DNA of 64,000 nt from CAVXUB01 sp963764805. Lineage in GTDB: Bacteria > Actinomycetota > Acidimicrobiia > Acidimicrobiales > Bog-793. The notes beneath the pieces are model-generated. The model was not told the origin of the DNA and ran no database searches. It was given only the letters and a program-made list of their open reading frames with translations. Made by a program: the position numbers and the translations under genes. This document shows, piece after piece, positions 35,161 to 44,056 of this stretch (position 1 is the first letter of the stretch; every line of letters starts with the position of its first letter). The stretch spans positions 496,001 through 560,000 of the forward strand of contig CAVXUB010000002.1 of the NCBI GenBank assembly GCA_963764805.1, written 5' to 3'.

Positions 35161-35319
35161 GTGAGCGACGCGCCGGCGGCGCCGGACTGGTGGCAGGCCT
35201 GGGACGGGAAGTGGTACGCACCCGACGAGGAGCCGTCATGGGCAGCAGCGCTGGCAGCTTCCCCGCAGGGCCTTCCGGCACCCGACGTCCCGCCGACCGG
35301 GCGCAGTGACCGAAGTTGA
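35161..35319 (+). CDS. Small protein with WWQ-WDGKWY motif (DUF2510-like)
   Basis: A 52-codon frame starting GTG 35161 with DWWQAWDGKWYAPDEEP, the same short motif family that opens many actinobacterial membrane proteins, followed by a Pro/Ala-rich tail. It overlaps the start of the next gene by 14 bp in a different frame, so it may be the misplaced N-terminal region of that protein (single base shift) or a separate small gene. Confidence 0.45.
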   Translation: MSDAPAAPDWWQAWDGKWYAPDEEPSWAAALAASPQGLPAPDVPPTGRSDRS

Positions 35320-36718
35320 CGATCTCGAGGTCGAAGTTCCGGCTCGCGGCGACTTCGAGCAACCCGGGACCCGCGACTTCGAGCGATGGTCCCGTCGCCA
35401 CGAGTTGCCGATAGCCGGAGAGGCTCTCGTTGCCGGCCAGCCTCTCGCTGCCGGTCAGCCTCCCGTTGGGGAACGGGCGCCCGGGGAAGCTCCACCTGCT
35501 GGTGCAGGGAATCCGGCTGACCGACGACCGTCGGTGCGGCGCCGCAGGGGAAGGATTGTCGCTCTCGCCGTCGCCGGCTCCGTGGTAGTGGCATGGGTGG
35601 CAACCGCCATCGCCCTTGCCGCCGGCACCAACCCGGGGCTCTCGCGGATGTCGCCCTCCGAGATCGTGCTGACGACGGTGAGAGCGGCGACCGCCGCCCG
35701 CACGGTGCACGTCGACATCGAGGAGACGACCTCGCTCGGGCAGCAGACCACGCTGAGCAGTGACGTCTCGCCGGAAGGGGGTGCCGCCACGGAGACATCC
35801 GGCTTCGCCGACTTCACGCTCGTCGTCGTCCACCACACGATCTACGTCGACGGAAACGTCTCCTACTGGGTGGACGTGGCCCCGGATGTCGCAGTCACTG
35901 TCGAGAACAGATGGGTCTCGTTGCCTGCGGACTCCAGCCTGATCGCCTCGCAGCTGCTCTCGCTCGTCTTGCAGAGCCCCTTACTCCAGAACCTCCGGCT
36001 CCGTGGCCCCCTGACCCAGTCGGGCACCGGATCCCCGGGCGACGGAACGATCGTGATCCACGGCGCCTTCCCAGCCGAAGGCTTCGATCCCGCCGATGCC
36101 GGTGCGCCCGCCGCTCTCACGGTGGCCACGTCGCCGCCCTACCTGCCGACACGGCTCGACGTGCAGTACCCCTACGGCACGATCTCGATGAAGTTCAGCA
36201 AGTGGGGTGAGCAGGTGGACCCGCTGGCCCCCTCGCACGCTTCTCCGCTCCAGTCCGTCGATCCTCTGCTCACACGGGTCACGGCTGCCGACGCCGCGGC
36301 GCAGGCAGATGTCCAGAAGGCCCTCACCGGGGTCGAGGTATACGGCTCTTCCAACGGAGGCGCCACCAATCCTGTGTTCGCCGGATTGCGGAGCAGCTCT
36401 TGGGCGACCCTGGACACGGGCGTGGCGGCGGTGTTCGGCCAGCCGTCCGACGGACCGGACCAGGTCAGCATCGACCCGCAACCGCGCTTCGCAGTGATGA
36501 CCGCCTGGGCACCCGCCGCCGGCGGGAGCATCGGCACCTGCTGGGGGATACTGGACGACGACCAGGGGGCTCGGGTCCTCGGCTACAGGGGGCCTGCCAC
36601 GGCTTACTTCGAGACGCCCGGACGCAGCTACCTCGACTGCAGCGCCTCGCGCTTTGCCGGGTCGAGGCCGCCGACCGGCGTCACGTCGAGCACCGTCGGC
36701 TTCAACTGGCTCACTTAG
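35306..36718 (+). CDS. Membrane-anchored extracytoplasmic hypothetical protein
   Basis: 470 residues. A proline-rich cytoplasmic N-terminus with a duplicated AGEALVAGQPLAAGQP-like stretch is followed by a basic RRRRGR hinge, one membrane segment at about residues 82-105 and a large outside domain. The segment SEIVLTTVRAATAARTVHVDIEETTS, later TIYVDGNVSYW and strands of amphipathic pattern, vaguely recall lipid-binding LppX/LprG-type folds, without firm support. Two cysteines near the end (GTCWGIL, YLDCSAS). Function unknown. Confidence 0.65.
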   Translation: MTEVDDLEVEVPARGDFEQPGTRDFERWSRRHELPIAGEALVAGQPLAAGQPPVGERAPGEAPPAGAGNPADRRPSVRRRRGRIVALAVAGSVVVAWVATAIALAAGTNPGLSRMSPSEIVLTTVRAATAARTVHVDIEETTSLGQQTTLSSDVSPEGGAATETSGFADFTLVVVHHTIYVDGNVSYWVDVAPDVAVTVENRWVSLPADSSLIASQLLSLVLQSPLLQNLRLRGPLTQSGTGSPGDGTIVIHGAFPAEGFDPADAGAPAALTVATSPPYLPTRLDVQYPYGTISMKFSKWGEQVDPLAPSHASPLQSVDPLLTRVTAADAAAQADVQKALTGVEVYGSSNGGATNPVFAGLRSSSWATLDTGVAAVFGQPSDGPDQVSIDPQPRFAVMTAWAPAAGGSIGTCWGILDDDQGARVLGYRGPATAYFETPGRSYLDCSASRFAGSRPPTGVTSSTVGFNWLT

Positions 36719-36725
36719 TGAGGCG

Positions 36726-37166
36726 CTAGGAGGCCTGCCGGATGCCGACGGGAGCCGCCAGGGAGACTTGACCGTAGGCGAGGAAGCGAGCCTCTGACAG
36801 CTCGAAGGGGGGCTCCTCGATCGGCAAGGGCAAGGAGGCGGCGCCTGAGCCGGCGAGCGGGCGCGGCCGTCGGGGACTGGCCGAGCCGGAGCTGCCGCCC
36901 CGCCCCCGCTTGACGATCAGGCCGTTGACCGGGTCCGGCACGGCGTCGAGCGCAGCCTTGACGACGACCGAATCGCGAAACTCCCCCCACACCAGCTCAT
37001 CCTTGAACTCCAGCTCGAGCACCACGCCCCAGGAGAGGTAGTGCCACTCCCAATCGGTGGCGGCGTGCCACATGGCTGTCTGCACGAGCGAGTCCCCGAA
37101 GGCCTCCGCCCAGGCGCGTGCGGTGAACTTCCCATCGAAGACCTCGATCGAGAACCACTCGGCCAC
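36726..37166 (-). CDS. Conserved hypothetical protein
   Basis: 146 residues from ATG 37166. The N-terminal half (AEWFSIEVFDGKFTARAWAEAFGDSLVQTAMWHAATDWEWHYLSWGVVLELEFKDE, quoted in pieces by pattern) is Trp-rich and looks well folded; the C-terminal third is Arg/Ser/Gly-rich and low in complexity. I recognise it as a type seen in actinobacterial genomes but can give no function. It stands alone, convergent with the gene at 35306. Confidence 0.55.
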   Translation of the reverse strand: MAEWFSIEVFDGKFTARAWAEAFGDSLVQTAMWHAATDWEWHYLSWGVVLELEFKDELVWGEFRDSVVVKAALDAVPDPVNGLIVKRGRGGSSGSASPRRPRPLAGSGAASLPLPIEEPPFELSEARFLAYGQVSLAAPVGIRQAS

Positions 37167-37430
37167 ACTGAAAGGATAAGGCAGGTTCGAGCATTGCGGT
37201 AGTGAAATCCTGTTGCGCTCCCGCTACCAGATCTCGTACTCTGTTCAGCTGGCGGCGGTGCCCCGACCAGCGGAGTCATCGCCGAAGGGCCTGCCTCACC
37301 CGCGGGGGCAACGGAGGGGGAGCGAATCGCCGGCGTGACCCGCCGGCGATTCGCATCCGACCGGCCATCCAGGCATCCTCGACCTGCGCCGACGGGGCCC
37401 GTGCCGAGGGCGCGGTCGTAGACTCCGCCC

Positions 37431-38066
37431 GTGGCAACAGCAGCAGGAGACGGCCTCGACCGTGTGCTGACCGTCCCCAACTTGCTGAGCGTGGCGCGTC
37501 TCGGCGGTCTCGCCGTGTTCTGCTGGTTGCTGTTCGGGTCACGCCACCCGGTGGCGGCCGCCGTTGTGCTGGCATGCACGGGCGCCACCGACTTCCTCGA
37601 CGGGTTCGTGGCACGCCGCTTCAACCAGGTGTCGAACCTCGGCAAGATCCTCGACCCGACGGCCGACCGGATCGTCGTCGGGACGTCGGTGATCGCGATC
37701 GTGGTGTTCCACGCCGTGCCGCTGTGGCTCGGGCTGGTCGTCATCGTGCGGGAGGTGCTCGTCTCGGGGGCAGTGCTCGGCTTGGCGGCCCTCGGCGCCA
37801 AGCGTATCGACGTGATCTGGGCGGGCAAGGCCGCCACGTTCGGCTTGATGGTCTGCTTCCCGCTCTTCCTGCTCACCGACGGGGCGGCTGCCTGGCAGCA
37901 TGCGCTGCGCGATGTCACGTGGGTCGGCATCGTGCCGATACTCGCCCTCGCCTGGATCGCCGCCCTGTCGTACGTGCCCTTGGCGCGGAAGGCCTTGAGC
38001 GACGGCAGGGCCGCCAGGATCGCCGCTCTCGCTGCCGAGTCGTCCCCCCCGGCAGCTGCCGGCTAG
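37431..38066 (+). CDS. CDP-alcohol phosphatidyltransferase (PgsA-like)
   Basis: A membrane enzyme that exchanges the CMP of CDP-diacylglycerol for an alcohol. The signature D-G-x2-A-R-x8-G-x3-D-x3-D is complete in LDGFVARRFNQVSNLGKILDPTADR at about residues 63-87. About six membrane segments in 211 residues. It is similar to glycerol-3-phosphate PgsA proteins, but other alcohol acceptors (inositol phosphate) are possible. GTG 37431 start. It ends 14 bp before the nucleotidyltransferase gene, so the two are probably co-transcribed. Confidence 0.85.
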   Translation: MATAAGDGLDRVLTVPNLLSVARLGGLAVFCWLLFGSRHPVAAAVVLACTGATDFLDGFVARRFNQVSNLGKILDPTADRIVVGTSVIAIVVFHAVPLWLGLVVIVREVLVSGAVLGLAALGAKRIDVIWAGKAATFGLMVCFPLFLLTDGAAAWQHALRDVTWVGIVPILALAWIAALSYVPLARKALSDGRAARIAALAAESSPPAAAG

Positions 38067-38080
38067 ATAGGGTCGGATAT

Positions 38081-40567
38081 GTGAAAGCTGTGATCATGGC
38101 GGGCGGTGAGGGGACCCGCTTGAGGCCGCTCACCACGGCTCAGCCGAAGCCGATGCTGCCGATGGTCAACCGACCGATGGCCGAGCACATCGTGAGCCTG
38201 CTGCGCCGGCACGGTTTCGAGGAGATCGTCGTGACGGTGGCGTTCATGGCGAACGCCATCCGGACCTATTTCGGCGACGGCTCCGATTTCGGCGTCCGCA
38301 TCATCTACGCCACCGAGGAGACCCCGCTCGGCACCGCAGGTTCGGTCCTCAACGCCCGCGAGGAGCTCGACGAGCGATTCGTGGTGATCTCGGGAGACGT
38401 GCTGACCGACGTCGATCTGACAGCCCTCGTGGACTTCCACAACGCCCAGGGTGCAGTTGCCACCCTGGCGCTGAAGGCGATGGAGAACCCGCTCGAGTTC
38501 GGGATCGTCATCACCGACGAGAAGGGCCGCATCGAGCGGTTCCTGGAGAAGCCGACCTGGGGCCAGGTCTTCAGCGACACCATCAACACGGGTATCTACG
38601 TACTCGAGCCGGAAGTGCTCGACGCCGTCGAAGCGGGGCGCCCCGTCGACTTCTCGGGGGAGGTCTTCCCCGCCCTTCTCGAAGACGGCCGACCCCTGTA
38701 CGGCTGGGTGATGGAGGGTTACTGGGAGGACGTCGGGACCTTGGAGGCATACCTCCAGGCACATCGAGACGTCCTCGACGGGCGCGTGGCGGTGGACATC
38801 GAAGGGTTTCCGGTACGTCCCGGGCTGTTCGTGGGCGAGGGCGCCGAGATCGACCCGAGCGCCACCATCGACGGCCCGGCCGTGATCGGGCCGAACAGCC
38901 GGATAGGCGCCGGCGCCCACCTCGCTCCTTATTGCGTGCTGGGCTCGAACGTCCGCGTCGGCGACACCGCCTTTTTGGAGCGGACCATCGTCCAGGACAA
39001 CACCTACATCGGCGCGAGCGTGGTGGCCCGCGGCTCGGTGATCGGCCGCTCCGTCGACCTGCGCCAAGGTGCCCATCTCGAGGAGGGCGTGGTGCTCGCC
39101 GACGAGGCGCACATCGGTCGCCACGCCGTGATCGGCTCCGGGGTGAAGATCTACCCGCACAAGACGGTGGAGGCGGGGGCGACCATCAACTCCTCGATCG
39201 TCTGGGAGTCGCGGGGGCACCGCAGCCTCTTCGGCCGTTACGGCGTGACGGGGCTCGCAAATGTCGACCTCTCGCCGGAGCTGGCGGTGCGGGTGGCGAT
39301 GGCCTACGCGACCACGCTGCCGAAGGGAGTCACCGTCGCCACGTCGCGCGACTCGAGCAGGGCGGCACGGGCGCTGAAGCGGGCGGCGATGGTCGGGCTC
39401 AACGCCGCCGGGCAGAACGTCGAGGACCTGGAGGTCGCCACCGTCCCGGTGACGCGCTTCCACGTCCGATCCACGGCCGCCAGCGGTGGGATCACGGTGC
39501 GGCTGTCGCCGGGAGACCCGCAGTCAGTGGTGATGCGCTTCCTCGACGCCGACGGGCTCGACCTCGACGAGTCCGCGCAGCGCCGCGTCGAGCGCCTCTA
39601 CTTCAGGGAGGAGTCGAGGCGAGTGCTGGCCGCTGAGATCGGGGACATCGGCTTCCCCTCACGCACCCTCGAGCTCTACACGCTGGAGCTGATGGCGGGC
39701 GTCGATCTGGACCTGATCCGCCGCTCCCGGTTCAAGCTCGTGCTCGACTACGGCTACGGGACGGCGAGCTTTGTGATGCCGAACGTTCTCGCGAAACTCG
39801 GGGCTGAGATCCTTGCCGTCAACCCGCAGGCCTCGACGATCGGCGCCATGAGCTTCGAGAGGTCGCTGAACGCGGCGCGCATCGGGGATCTCGTGCGCTC
39901 GGCCGGCGCCCATCTGGGGGCCGTCATCGACCCCGATGGCGAGCAGCTGACCGTCGTCGACGAGCGCGGACGGGTGCTCTCGGACGACGAGATGCTCCTT
40001 TGCTTCGTGGAGCTCATCACCTCGCTCGAGAAGGCGCCCCGGCTGGCGGTGCCGGTGACTGCCAGCCGGCGGATCGCCGAGCTCGGCGAGGCGGCTGGGG
40101 CCGAGCTTGTCTGGACCAAGATCATCACGTCGTCGCTCATCAAGGAGGCGATGGCCCACAAGGCCTACCTCGCAGGCGGGACGAACGGCGGGTACGCCTT
40201 CCCGGCCTTCCTGCCGGCCTTCGACGCCGTCGCAGCGCTCGTCCACCTGCTCGACCTTCTCGCCCGCTACGAGACGCCGCTCTCGGCGCTCGTCGACAAG
40301 CTGCCGCCGGTCCACGTCGCCCACCGGGAGATCGCGACCCCCTTCGAGCAGAAGGGCACGGTGATGCGGACGATCCTGGAGCGGTCGGACGCCGACTCCG
40401 TGGAGCTGACCGACGGCGTCAAGGCGTTCGACGACGAGGGGTGGACTCTGGTCGTGCCGGATCCGGACCATCCGACGACGCACGTCTACGCCGAGGCGGC
40501 CACCGCCGACGCCTCCGAGCTGCGGGCGGCCCGCGCGGCGACGGAGATCCAGGGCTTCCTTCACTGA
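38081..40567 (+). CDS. Nucleotidyltransferase-hexapeptide-phosphohexomutase fusion (ManC/GlmU-like with degenerate PMM half)
   Basis: 828 residues in one frame. Residues 1-230 are a sugar-1-phosphate nucleotidyltransferase (MAGGEGTRLRPLT, GDVLTDVDL, EGYWEDVGT), residues 240-380 a left-handed beta-helix of hexapeptide repeats, and residues 390-820 resemble an alpha-D-phosphohexomutase (FGRYGVTGLANVDLSPELA, TSRDSSRAARALKRA, FLDADGLDLDE). The mutase half lacks two essential motifs: the phosphoserine loop TASHNP is replaced by a segment reading RLSPGDPQ and the metal-binding DGDxDR by DPDGEQ. The second half is probably catalytically dead or regulatory. Such fusions are known in Streptomyces and other Actinobacteria. 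Confidence 0.85.
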   Translation: MKAVIMAGGEGTRLRPLTTAQPKPMLPMVNRPMAEHIVSLLRRHGFEEIVVTVAFMANAIRTYFGDGSDFGVRIIYATEETPLGTAGSVLNAREELDERFVVISGDVLTDVDLTALVDFHNAQGAVATLALKAMENPLEFGIVITDEKGRIERFLEKPTWGQVFSDTINTGIYVLEPEVLDAVEAGRPVDFSGEVFPALLEDGRPLYGWVMEGYWEDVGTLEAYLQAHRDVLDGRVAVDIEGFPVRPGLFVGEGAEIDPSATIDGPAVIGPNSRIGAGAHLAPYCVLGSNVRVGDTAFLERTIVQDNTYIGASVVARGSVIGRSVDLRQGAHLEEGVVLADEAHIGRHAVIGSGVKIYPHKTVEAGATINSSIVWESRGHRSLFGRYGVTGLANVDLSPELAVRVAMAYATTLPKGVTVATSRDSSRAARALKRAAMVGLNAAGQNVEDLEVATVPVTRFHVRSTAASGGITVRLSPGDPQSVVMRFLDADGLDLDESAQRRVERLYFREESRRVLAAEIGDIGFPSRTLELYTLELMAGVDLDLIRRSRFKLVLDYGYGTASFVMPNVLAKLGAEILAVNPQASTIGAMSFERSLNAARIGDLVRSAGAHLGAVIDPDGEQLTVVDERGRVLSDDEMLLCFVELITSLEKAPRLAVPVTASRRIAELGEAAGAELVWTKIITSSLIKEAMAHKAYLAGGTNGGYAFPAFLPAFDAVAALVHLLDLLARYETPLSALVDKLPPVHVAHREIATPFEQKGTVMRTILERSDADSVELTDGVKAFDDEGWTLVVPDPDHPTTHVYAEAATADASELRAARAATEIQGFLH

Positions 40568-40683
40568 GCAGGCTCGGCGCTCGAGAGGCCGTCACAGGCC
40601 GAGGCCGGCCCAGCCCCCTGCCCAAGCGCGAGCCCCCGGGCGGCCGTCAGCGATCGGCCGACCCTTGGTCTAACGTCCTCGCC

Positions 40684-41064
40684 ATGAACGTGCCCGATGA
40701 TCTGCGGTACACGAACGACCACGAATGGGCTCGCCAGGAGGGCGGTGGCGTGCGCATCGGGATAACCGACTTCGCCCAGGACGCACTCGGGCCGGTGGTG
40801 TTCGTGCAACTGCCAGAGGTCGGCAGCTCGCTGGGAAAGGGCGAGACCCTGGGGGAGGTGGAGTCCACCAAGTCCGTGTCGGAGGTCTACGCCCCGATCG
40901 CGGGCACGGTCGCCCAGGTCAACGGCGACCTGTCGGAGAAGCCGGAGCTGCTCAACGAGGAGCCCTACGGTGGCGGGTGGCTGTGCGTGATCGAGCCCGC
41001 CGAAGCGTCGGAACTCGACACGCTGCTGGATGCGGCCGCCTACAAAGCCATCCTCCCAGCGTAA
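40684..41064 (+). CDS. gcvH: Glycine cleavage system H protein
   Basis: The lipoyl shuttle of the glycine cleavage system. 126 residues; the modified Lys lies in GEVESTKSVSEVYAP near residue 64, and YTNDHEWARQE and EPYGGGWLCVIE are family signatures. ATG 40684. Gene order gcvH-garA-MerR follows, the mycobacterial arrangement. gcvT, gcvPA and gcvPB are about 4.3 kb downstream on the same strand. Confidence 0.96.
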   Translation: MNVPDDLRYTNDHEWARQEGGGVRIGITDFAQDALGPVVFVQLPEVGSSLGKGETLGEVESTKSVSEVYAPIAGTVAQVNGDLSEKPELLNEEPYGGGWLCVIEPAEASELDTLLDAAAYKAILPA

Positions 41065-41076
41065 GGGGCACTTCTG

Positions 41077-41598
41077 GTGACGATGGACGGGCCGCAGGAC
41101 GCGGCTCGACCGGCTACCGTTGATTGCGTGCAGTGCACCACCTGCGGACACGACAACCCGGACGGAGCAAATTTCTGCTCCTCGTGCGGGACGGTGTTGC
41201 CGGGTAGGGCGGATACGACGGTCAGCTTCGTGCCGGTGGAGCCGGTTCCCGATTCGGGGGAGTACGAGATGGTCGTCGGATCGATGGACACTCCGGGCAG
41301 TGGCGGTGCCCTGATCGTGAGGCGAGGGCCGGATGCCGGGCAGCGTTTTGAGCTGGCAGGGGAGGTGACTCGAGTGGGGCGCCATCCGGAGAGCGAGATC
41401 TTCCTCGACGACATCACCGTCAGCCGGCGCCACGCCGAGCTTTGCCGCAAGCCCGAGGGATTCGTGGTGCGTGACGTCGGCTCGTTGAACGGCACCTACG
41501 TCAACCGGGAGCGGATCGACGAGGCCATCCTCGACAGCGGGGACGAGGTGCAGATCGGCAAGTTCAAGCTGATCTTCGTCGCCGAGAGCGCCGGCTGA
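41077..41598 (+). CDS. garA: GarA-like FHA domain protein with N-terminal zinc ribbon
   Basis: 173 residues. An N-terminal CTTCGHDNPDGANFCSSCG zinc ribbon (residues about 20-38), then an ADTTVSF region that recalls the phospho-Thr motif of mycobacterial GarA, then an FHA domain with GRHPESEI, the SRRHA recognition strand and NGTYVNRE. In mycobacteria GarA is phosphorylated by PknG and controls 2-oxoglutarate and glutamate enzymes. The zinc ribbon is an addition compared with short mycobacterial GarA. GTG 41077 is used; GTG 41128, which would leave the ribbon as the first residues, is an alternative. Confidence 0.85.
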   Translation: MTMDGPQDAARPATVDCVQCTTCGHDNPDGANFCSSCGTVLPGRADTTVSFVPVEPVPDSGEYEMVVGSMDTPGSGGALIVRRGPDAGQRFELAGEVTRVGRHPESEIFLDDITVSRRHAELCRKPEGFVVRDVGSLNGTYVNRERIDEAILDSGDEVQIGKFKLIFVAESAG

Positions 41599-41602
41599 GC
41601 AA

Positions 41603-42976
41603 GTGACCGACCGCTCGTTCCTTTCCATCGGAGATGTCCTGGCGCTGCTTCGCGACGAGTTCCCCGACATCACCATCTCGAAGATCCGCTTCCTCGAGAG
41701 CCGAGGGCTGCTCGATCCCGAGCGCACGCCCTCCGGGTACCGCAAGTTCTACGAGGCCGACGTCGAGCGCCTGCGCTGGATCCTCCGCCAACAGAGGGAG
41801 AACTTCCTTCCGTTGAAGGTGATCAAGGGGCGACTCGAGGGCGCGCCGCCAGACGACCTGCAATCGGCCCCTCGCCTCTTCGAGGAGCCGGACCGGGAGG
41901 ATCTCGGTGGCCCGCCGCCGGGACGTGATGAGGAGCCGGCTCTCGTCGGCGCGTCGCTCGCCGGCCGCGAGCCGGCCGCCTCTTCCGGGGTTCAGGGCAC
42001 TTCTGCGGTCCCGGCCGCCACGCAGACAGCTGCCGCAGGCTCGTCCTCCCGTCCGGCCGAGGCACCCGTGCGGCCCCCGAAGCCGGCGGCGGCAGCCGAG
42101 GCGCCGGCGCGGACGCTCTCGCTGCCGCCCGGAGTCCGCCCTCTGCCGTCCCGCCAGCACGGCAATGGCTTGGCTGCCTCTGCGCCGCGCGAGATGGCGA
42201 AGACGCCGGCAGTCTCTGCAGCAGGCTCGGCTGATACGGAGCCACCCGCCGCCGTGCCCGGGCAGAGTCAATCCGAGGCGCCGGCGAGCGGGAGGGAGCC
42301 GACCTCGGCCGAGGCCAAGCCCTCCGCTACGCCTGCGGAGCCGGCCGCTTCCGGTCAGCGGCCGGCGGGCCGACAGGCGGGCAGACCGGCGCCTGGCCCA
42401 GGGTCGTCCGCGTCGAAACCGTCGGCCCCCTCGGGATCTCCGGTTTCAGGTAGATCGAGCAGCGGGGCGTCGAGCCAGGGTGCCCACGCTGCCGAGGCTG
42501 CCCAGGCTGCCCAGCCCTCCCAGCCCTCCCAGCCCTCCCAGCCCTCGCCGGGGGAGGCGTCCGCCCAGGCTTCCAAGGTCGGTTCACTCGCCTCCGGTGT
42601 CAGCATGACTATCGACGAGCTCTCGGATGCCGCCGGTCTCTCGATCGCCGAGATCGACCGGCTGGAGGACTTCGGGTTCGTCGGGAGCAAGGCGGTCGCC
42701 GGAGTGCGTTGTTTCGACGAGGATGCCCTCCTTGTGGCACGCCTTGCGGCGGCTTTCTCCAAGCACGGCATCGAGCCCCGTCACCTGAAGACCTTCAAGA
42801 ACGCCGCCGAGAGGCAGGCGGACCTCCTGTCGCAGCTGGTGATGCCGCTACTTCGCCAGCGCAACCCGCAGGCGCGCCAGAAGGCGAGCGAGCTGCTGTC
42901 GGAGATGTCGGACCTGGCGGCGAGCCTGCAGTGCGCCCTCTTGCGGACGGCGCTCAGAGACGTCACGGGGGGATGA
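41603..42976 (+). CDS. MerR-family regulator of the FtsR (Rv1828) type with a very long Ala/Pro/Ser linker
   Basis: 457 residues. The N-terminal MerR HTH (SIGDVLALLRDEFPDITISKIRFLESRGLLDPERTPSGYRKFY) and the C-terminal effector-like domain from about residue 333 (MTIDELSDAAGLSIAEIDRLEDFG, RHLKTFKNAAERQADLLSQ) match the regulator next to garA in mycobacteria and FtsR of corynebacteria. Between them lie about 220 low-complexity residues (Ala, Pro, Ser, Gly) not found in the usual roughly 250-residue protein. A Gln-Pro-Ser repeat is encoded by four tandem 9-mers. Start GTG 41603; the stop overlaps hpt. Confidence 0.85.
   Translation: MTDRSFLSIGDVLALLRDEFPDITISKIRFLESRGLLDPERTPSGYRKFYEADVERLRWILRQQRENFLPLKVIKGRLEGAPPDDLQSAPRLFEEPDREDLGGPPPGRDEEPALVGASLAGREPAASSGVQGTSAVPAATQTAAAGSSSRPAEAPVRPPKPAAAAEAPARTLSLPPGVRPLPSRQHGNGLAASAPREMAKTPAVSAAGSADTEPPAAVPGQSQSEAPASGREPTSAEAKPSATPAEPAASGQRPAGRQAGRPAPGPGSSASKPSAPSGSPVSGRSSSGASSQGAHAAEAAQAAQPSQPSQPSQPSPGEASAQASKVGSLASGVSMTIDELSDAAGLSIAEIDRLEDFGFVGSKAVAGVRCFDEDALLVARLAAAFSKHGIEPRHLKTFKNAAERQADLLSQLVMPLLRQRNPQARQKASELLSEMSDLAASLQCALLRTALRDVTGG
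42512..42547 (+). repeat. Four tandem 9-bp repeats inside the FtsR-type gene
   Basis: CAGCCCTCC occurs at 42512, 42521 and 42530 and once as CAGCCCTCG at 42539, encoding Gln-Pro-Ser units in the linker. In-frame slippage would change linker length without breaking the gene. Confidence 0.9.
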
Positions 42977-43539
42977 GGGCCGAGCCGCGCACGTTGCTCG
43001 ACGAGCGCGCAATAAAAGAGGCCGTGAAGCGGCTCGGCTCGGAGATCGGCGGCGACCATCCGCAGGGCGTCGTGATCGTCGGGGTTCTGAAGGGCTCGAT
43101 CTGCTTGATGGCCGACTTGGCCCGGGCCATACCAGAGAGCATCCCGGTCCAGTTCGACTTCCTCGCCATCTCGTCGTACGGGCGGGGTGGCGGACGTGTC
43201 CGGTTGTTGAAGGACCTGGACCTCGACATCTGCGGGGAGCGGGTCGTGCTGGTGGAGGACATCGTGGACACCGGGCTCACGATGACCTACGTGCTGGGGG
43301 AGCTGCGCCGCCGCGAGCCGGCCAGCCTCGAGGCCTGCGTGCTCATCGACCGTCCCGCCCGCCGGATCGTGCCGGTGGACATCCGCTACACCGGATTCAC
43401 CATCCCCGACGAGTACGTGATCGGCTACGGGCTCGACCACGAAGGCAAGTACCGCAACGTACGAGACTTGCTCGCAGTGGACCCGGGTATGTTGGCGAAT
43501 GATCCCGATGCCTATGTAGAGAGCGCCTTCGGGGAGTAG
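42973..43539 (+). CDS. hpt: Hypoxanthine phosphoribosyltransferase
   Basis: It salvages hypoxanthine or guanine with PRPP. 188 residues. The PRPP-binding motif VVLVEDIVDTGLT is at about residues 96-108, with VGVLKGSI and the late FTIPDEYVIGYGLDHEGKYRN active-site segment. ATG 42973 overlaps the regulator's stop (ATGA). Its insertion between the MerR gene and the nuclease gene differs from the mycobacterial order. Confidence 0.93.
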   Translation: MRAEPRTLLDERAIKEAVKRLGSEIGGDHPQGVVIVGVLKGSICLMADLARAIPESIPVQFDFLAISSYGRGGGRVRLLKDLDLDICGERVVLVEDIVDTGLTMTYVLGELRRREPASLEACVLIDRPARRIVPVDIRYTGFTIPDEYVIGYGLDHEGKYRNVRDLLAVDPGMLANDPDAYVESAFGE

Positions 43540-43549
43540 GTTCTTGGTC

Positions 43550-44056
43550 ATGGTCGAGGTTCGCCTCAGTGCCGTACGGGTGGACATGCGCTCGAACACA
43601 CCTGTCGTATTCCTCGAGGAGACCGACGGGGCGAACCGGGCGCTTCCGATCTTCATCGGGCCGGCCGAGGCCGAATCCATCGCCCGGGCGCTGCAGGGCA
43701 TCGAGGCGCAGCGGCCGTTGACCCACGACCTCTTCCGCAACGTGCTCGACCTTCTCGAGGCACGGGTCACGCGCATCGTCGTGACGGAGCTGCGCGACTC
43801 GACCTACTTCGCCGAGATCCACCTCCAGGTGGGCAACCGGACGCTCGAGGTCTCGAGCCGTCCCTCCGACGCCATCGCCATCGCCACCCGCACCCACTCG
43901 CCGCTGTTCGTCGCCGACGACCTGATGGATTCCGAGGGCGTGATCATGGAGCAGGACGACTCGGACGACTCGGAGGAGGAGGCGCTGCCCGAGGAGCTCG
44001 TGGGGGAGTTCCGGGCCTTCCTCGACCAGGTGCGGCCGGAGGACTTCAGCTCCTGA
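43550..44056 (+). CDS. Bifunctional nuclease family protein (DUF151)
   Basis: 168 residues from ATG 43550 (TTG 43544 is possible). VEVRLSAVRVDMRSNTPVVFLEE, RALPIFIGPAEAESIA, RPLTHDLF and SRPSDAIAIA are the DUF151 signatures, as in Rv1829 of mycobacteria. An acidic EQDDSDDSEEE linker precedes a short C-terminal helix with EFRAFLDQVRPEDF. The family has been described as DNA/RNA nucleases; the physiological role is unclear. Presumed end of the gcvH operon; a GC-rich hairpin follows at 44064-44079. Confidence 0.9.
   Translation: MVEVRLSAVRVDMRSNTPVVFLEETDGANRALPIFIGPAEAESIARALQGIEAQRPLTHDLFRNVLDLLEARVTRIVVTELRDSTYFAEIHLQVGNRTLEVSSRPSDAIAIATRTHSPLFVADDLMDSEGVIMEQDDSDDSEEEALPEELVGEFRAFLDQVRPEDFSS

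Noticed and set aside
42512..42547. A CRISPR-like or minisatellite array
   Set aside because: Only four 9-bp in-frame copies without spacers; it is a coding repeat. No CRISPR array was seen anywhere in the window.
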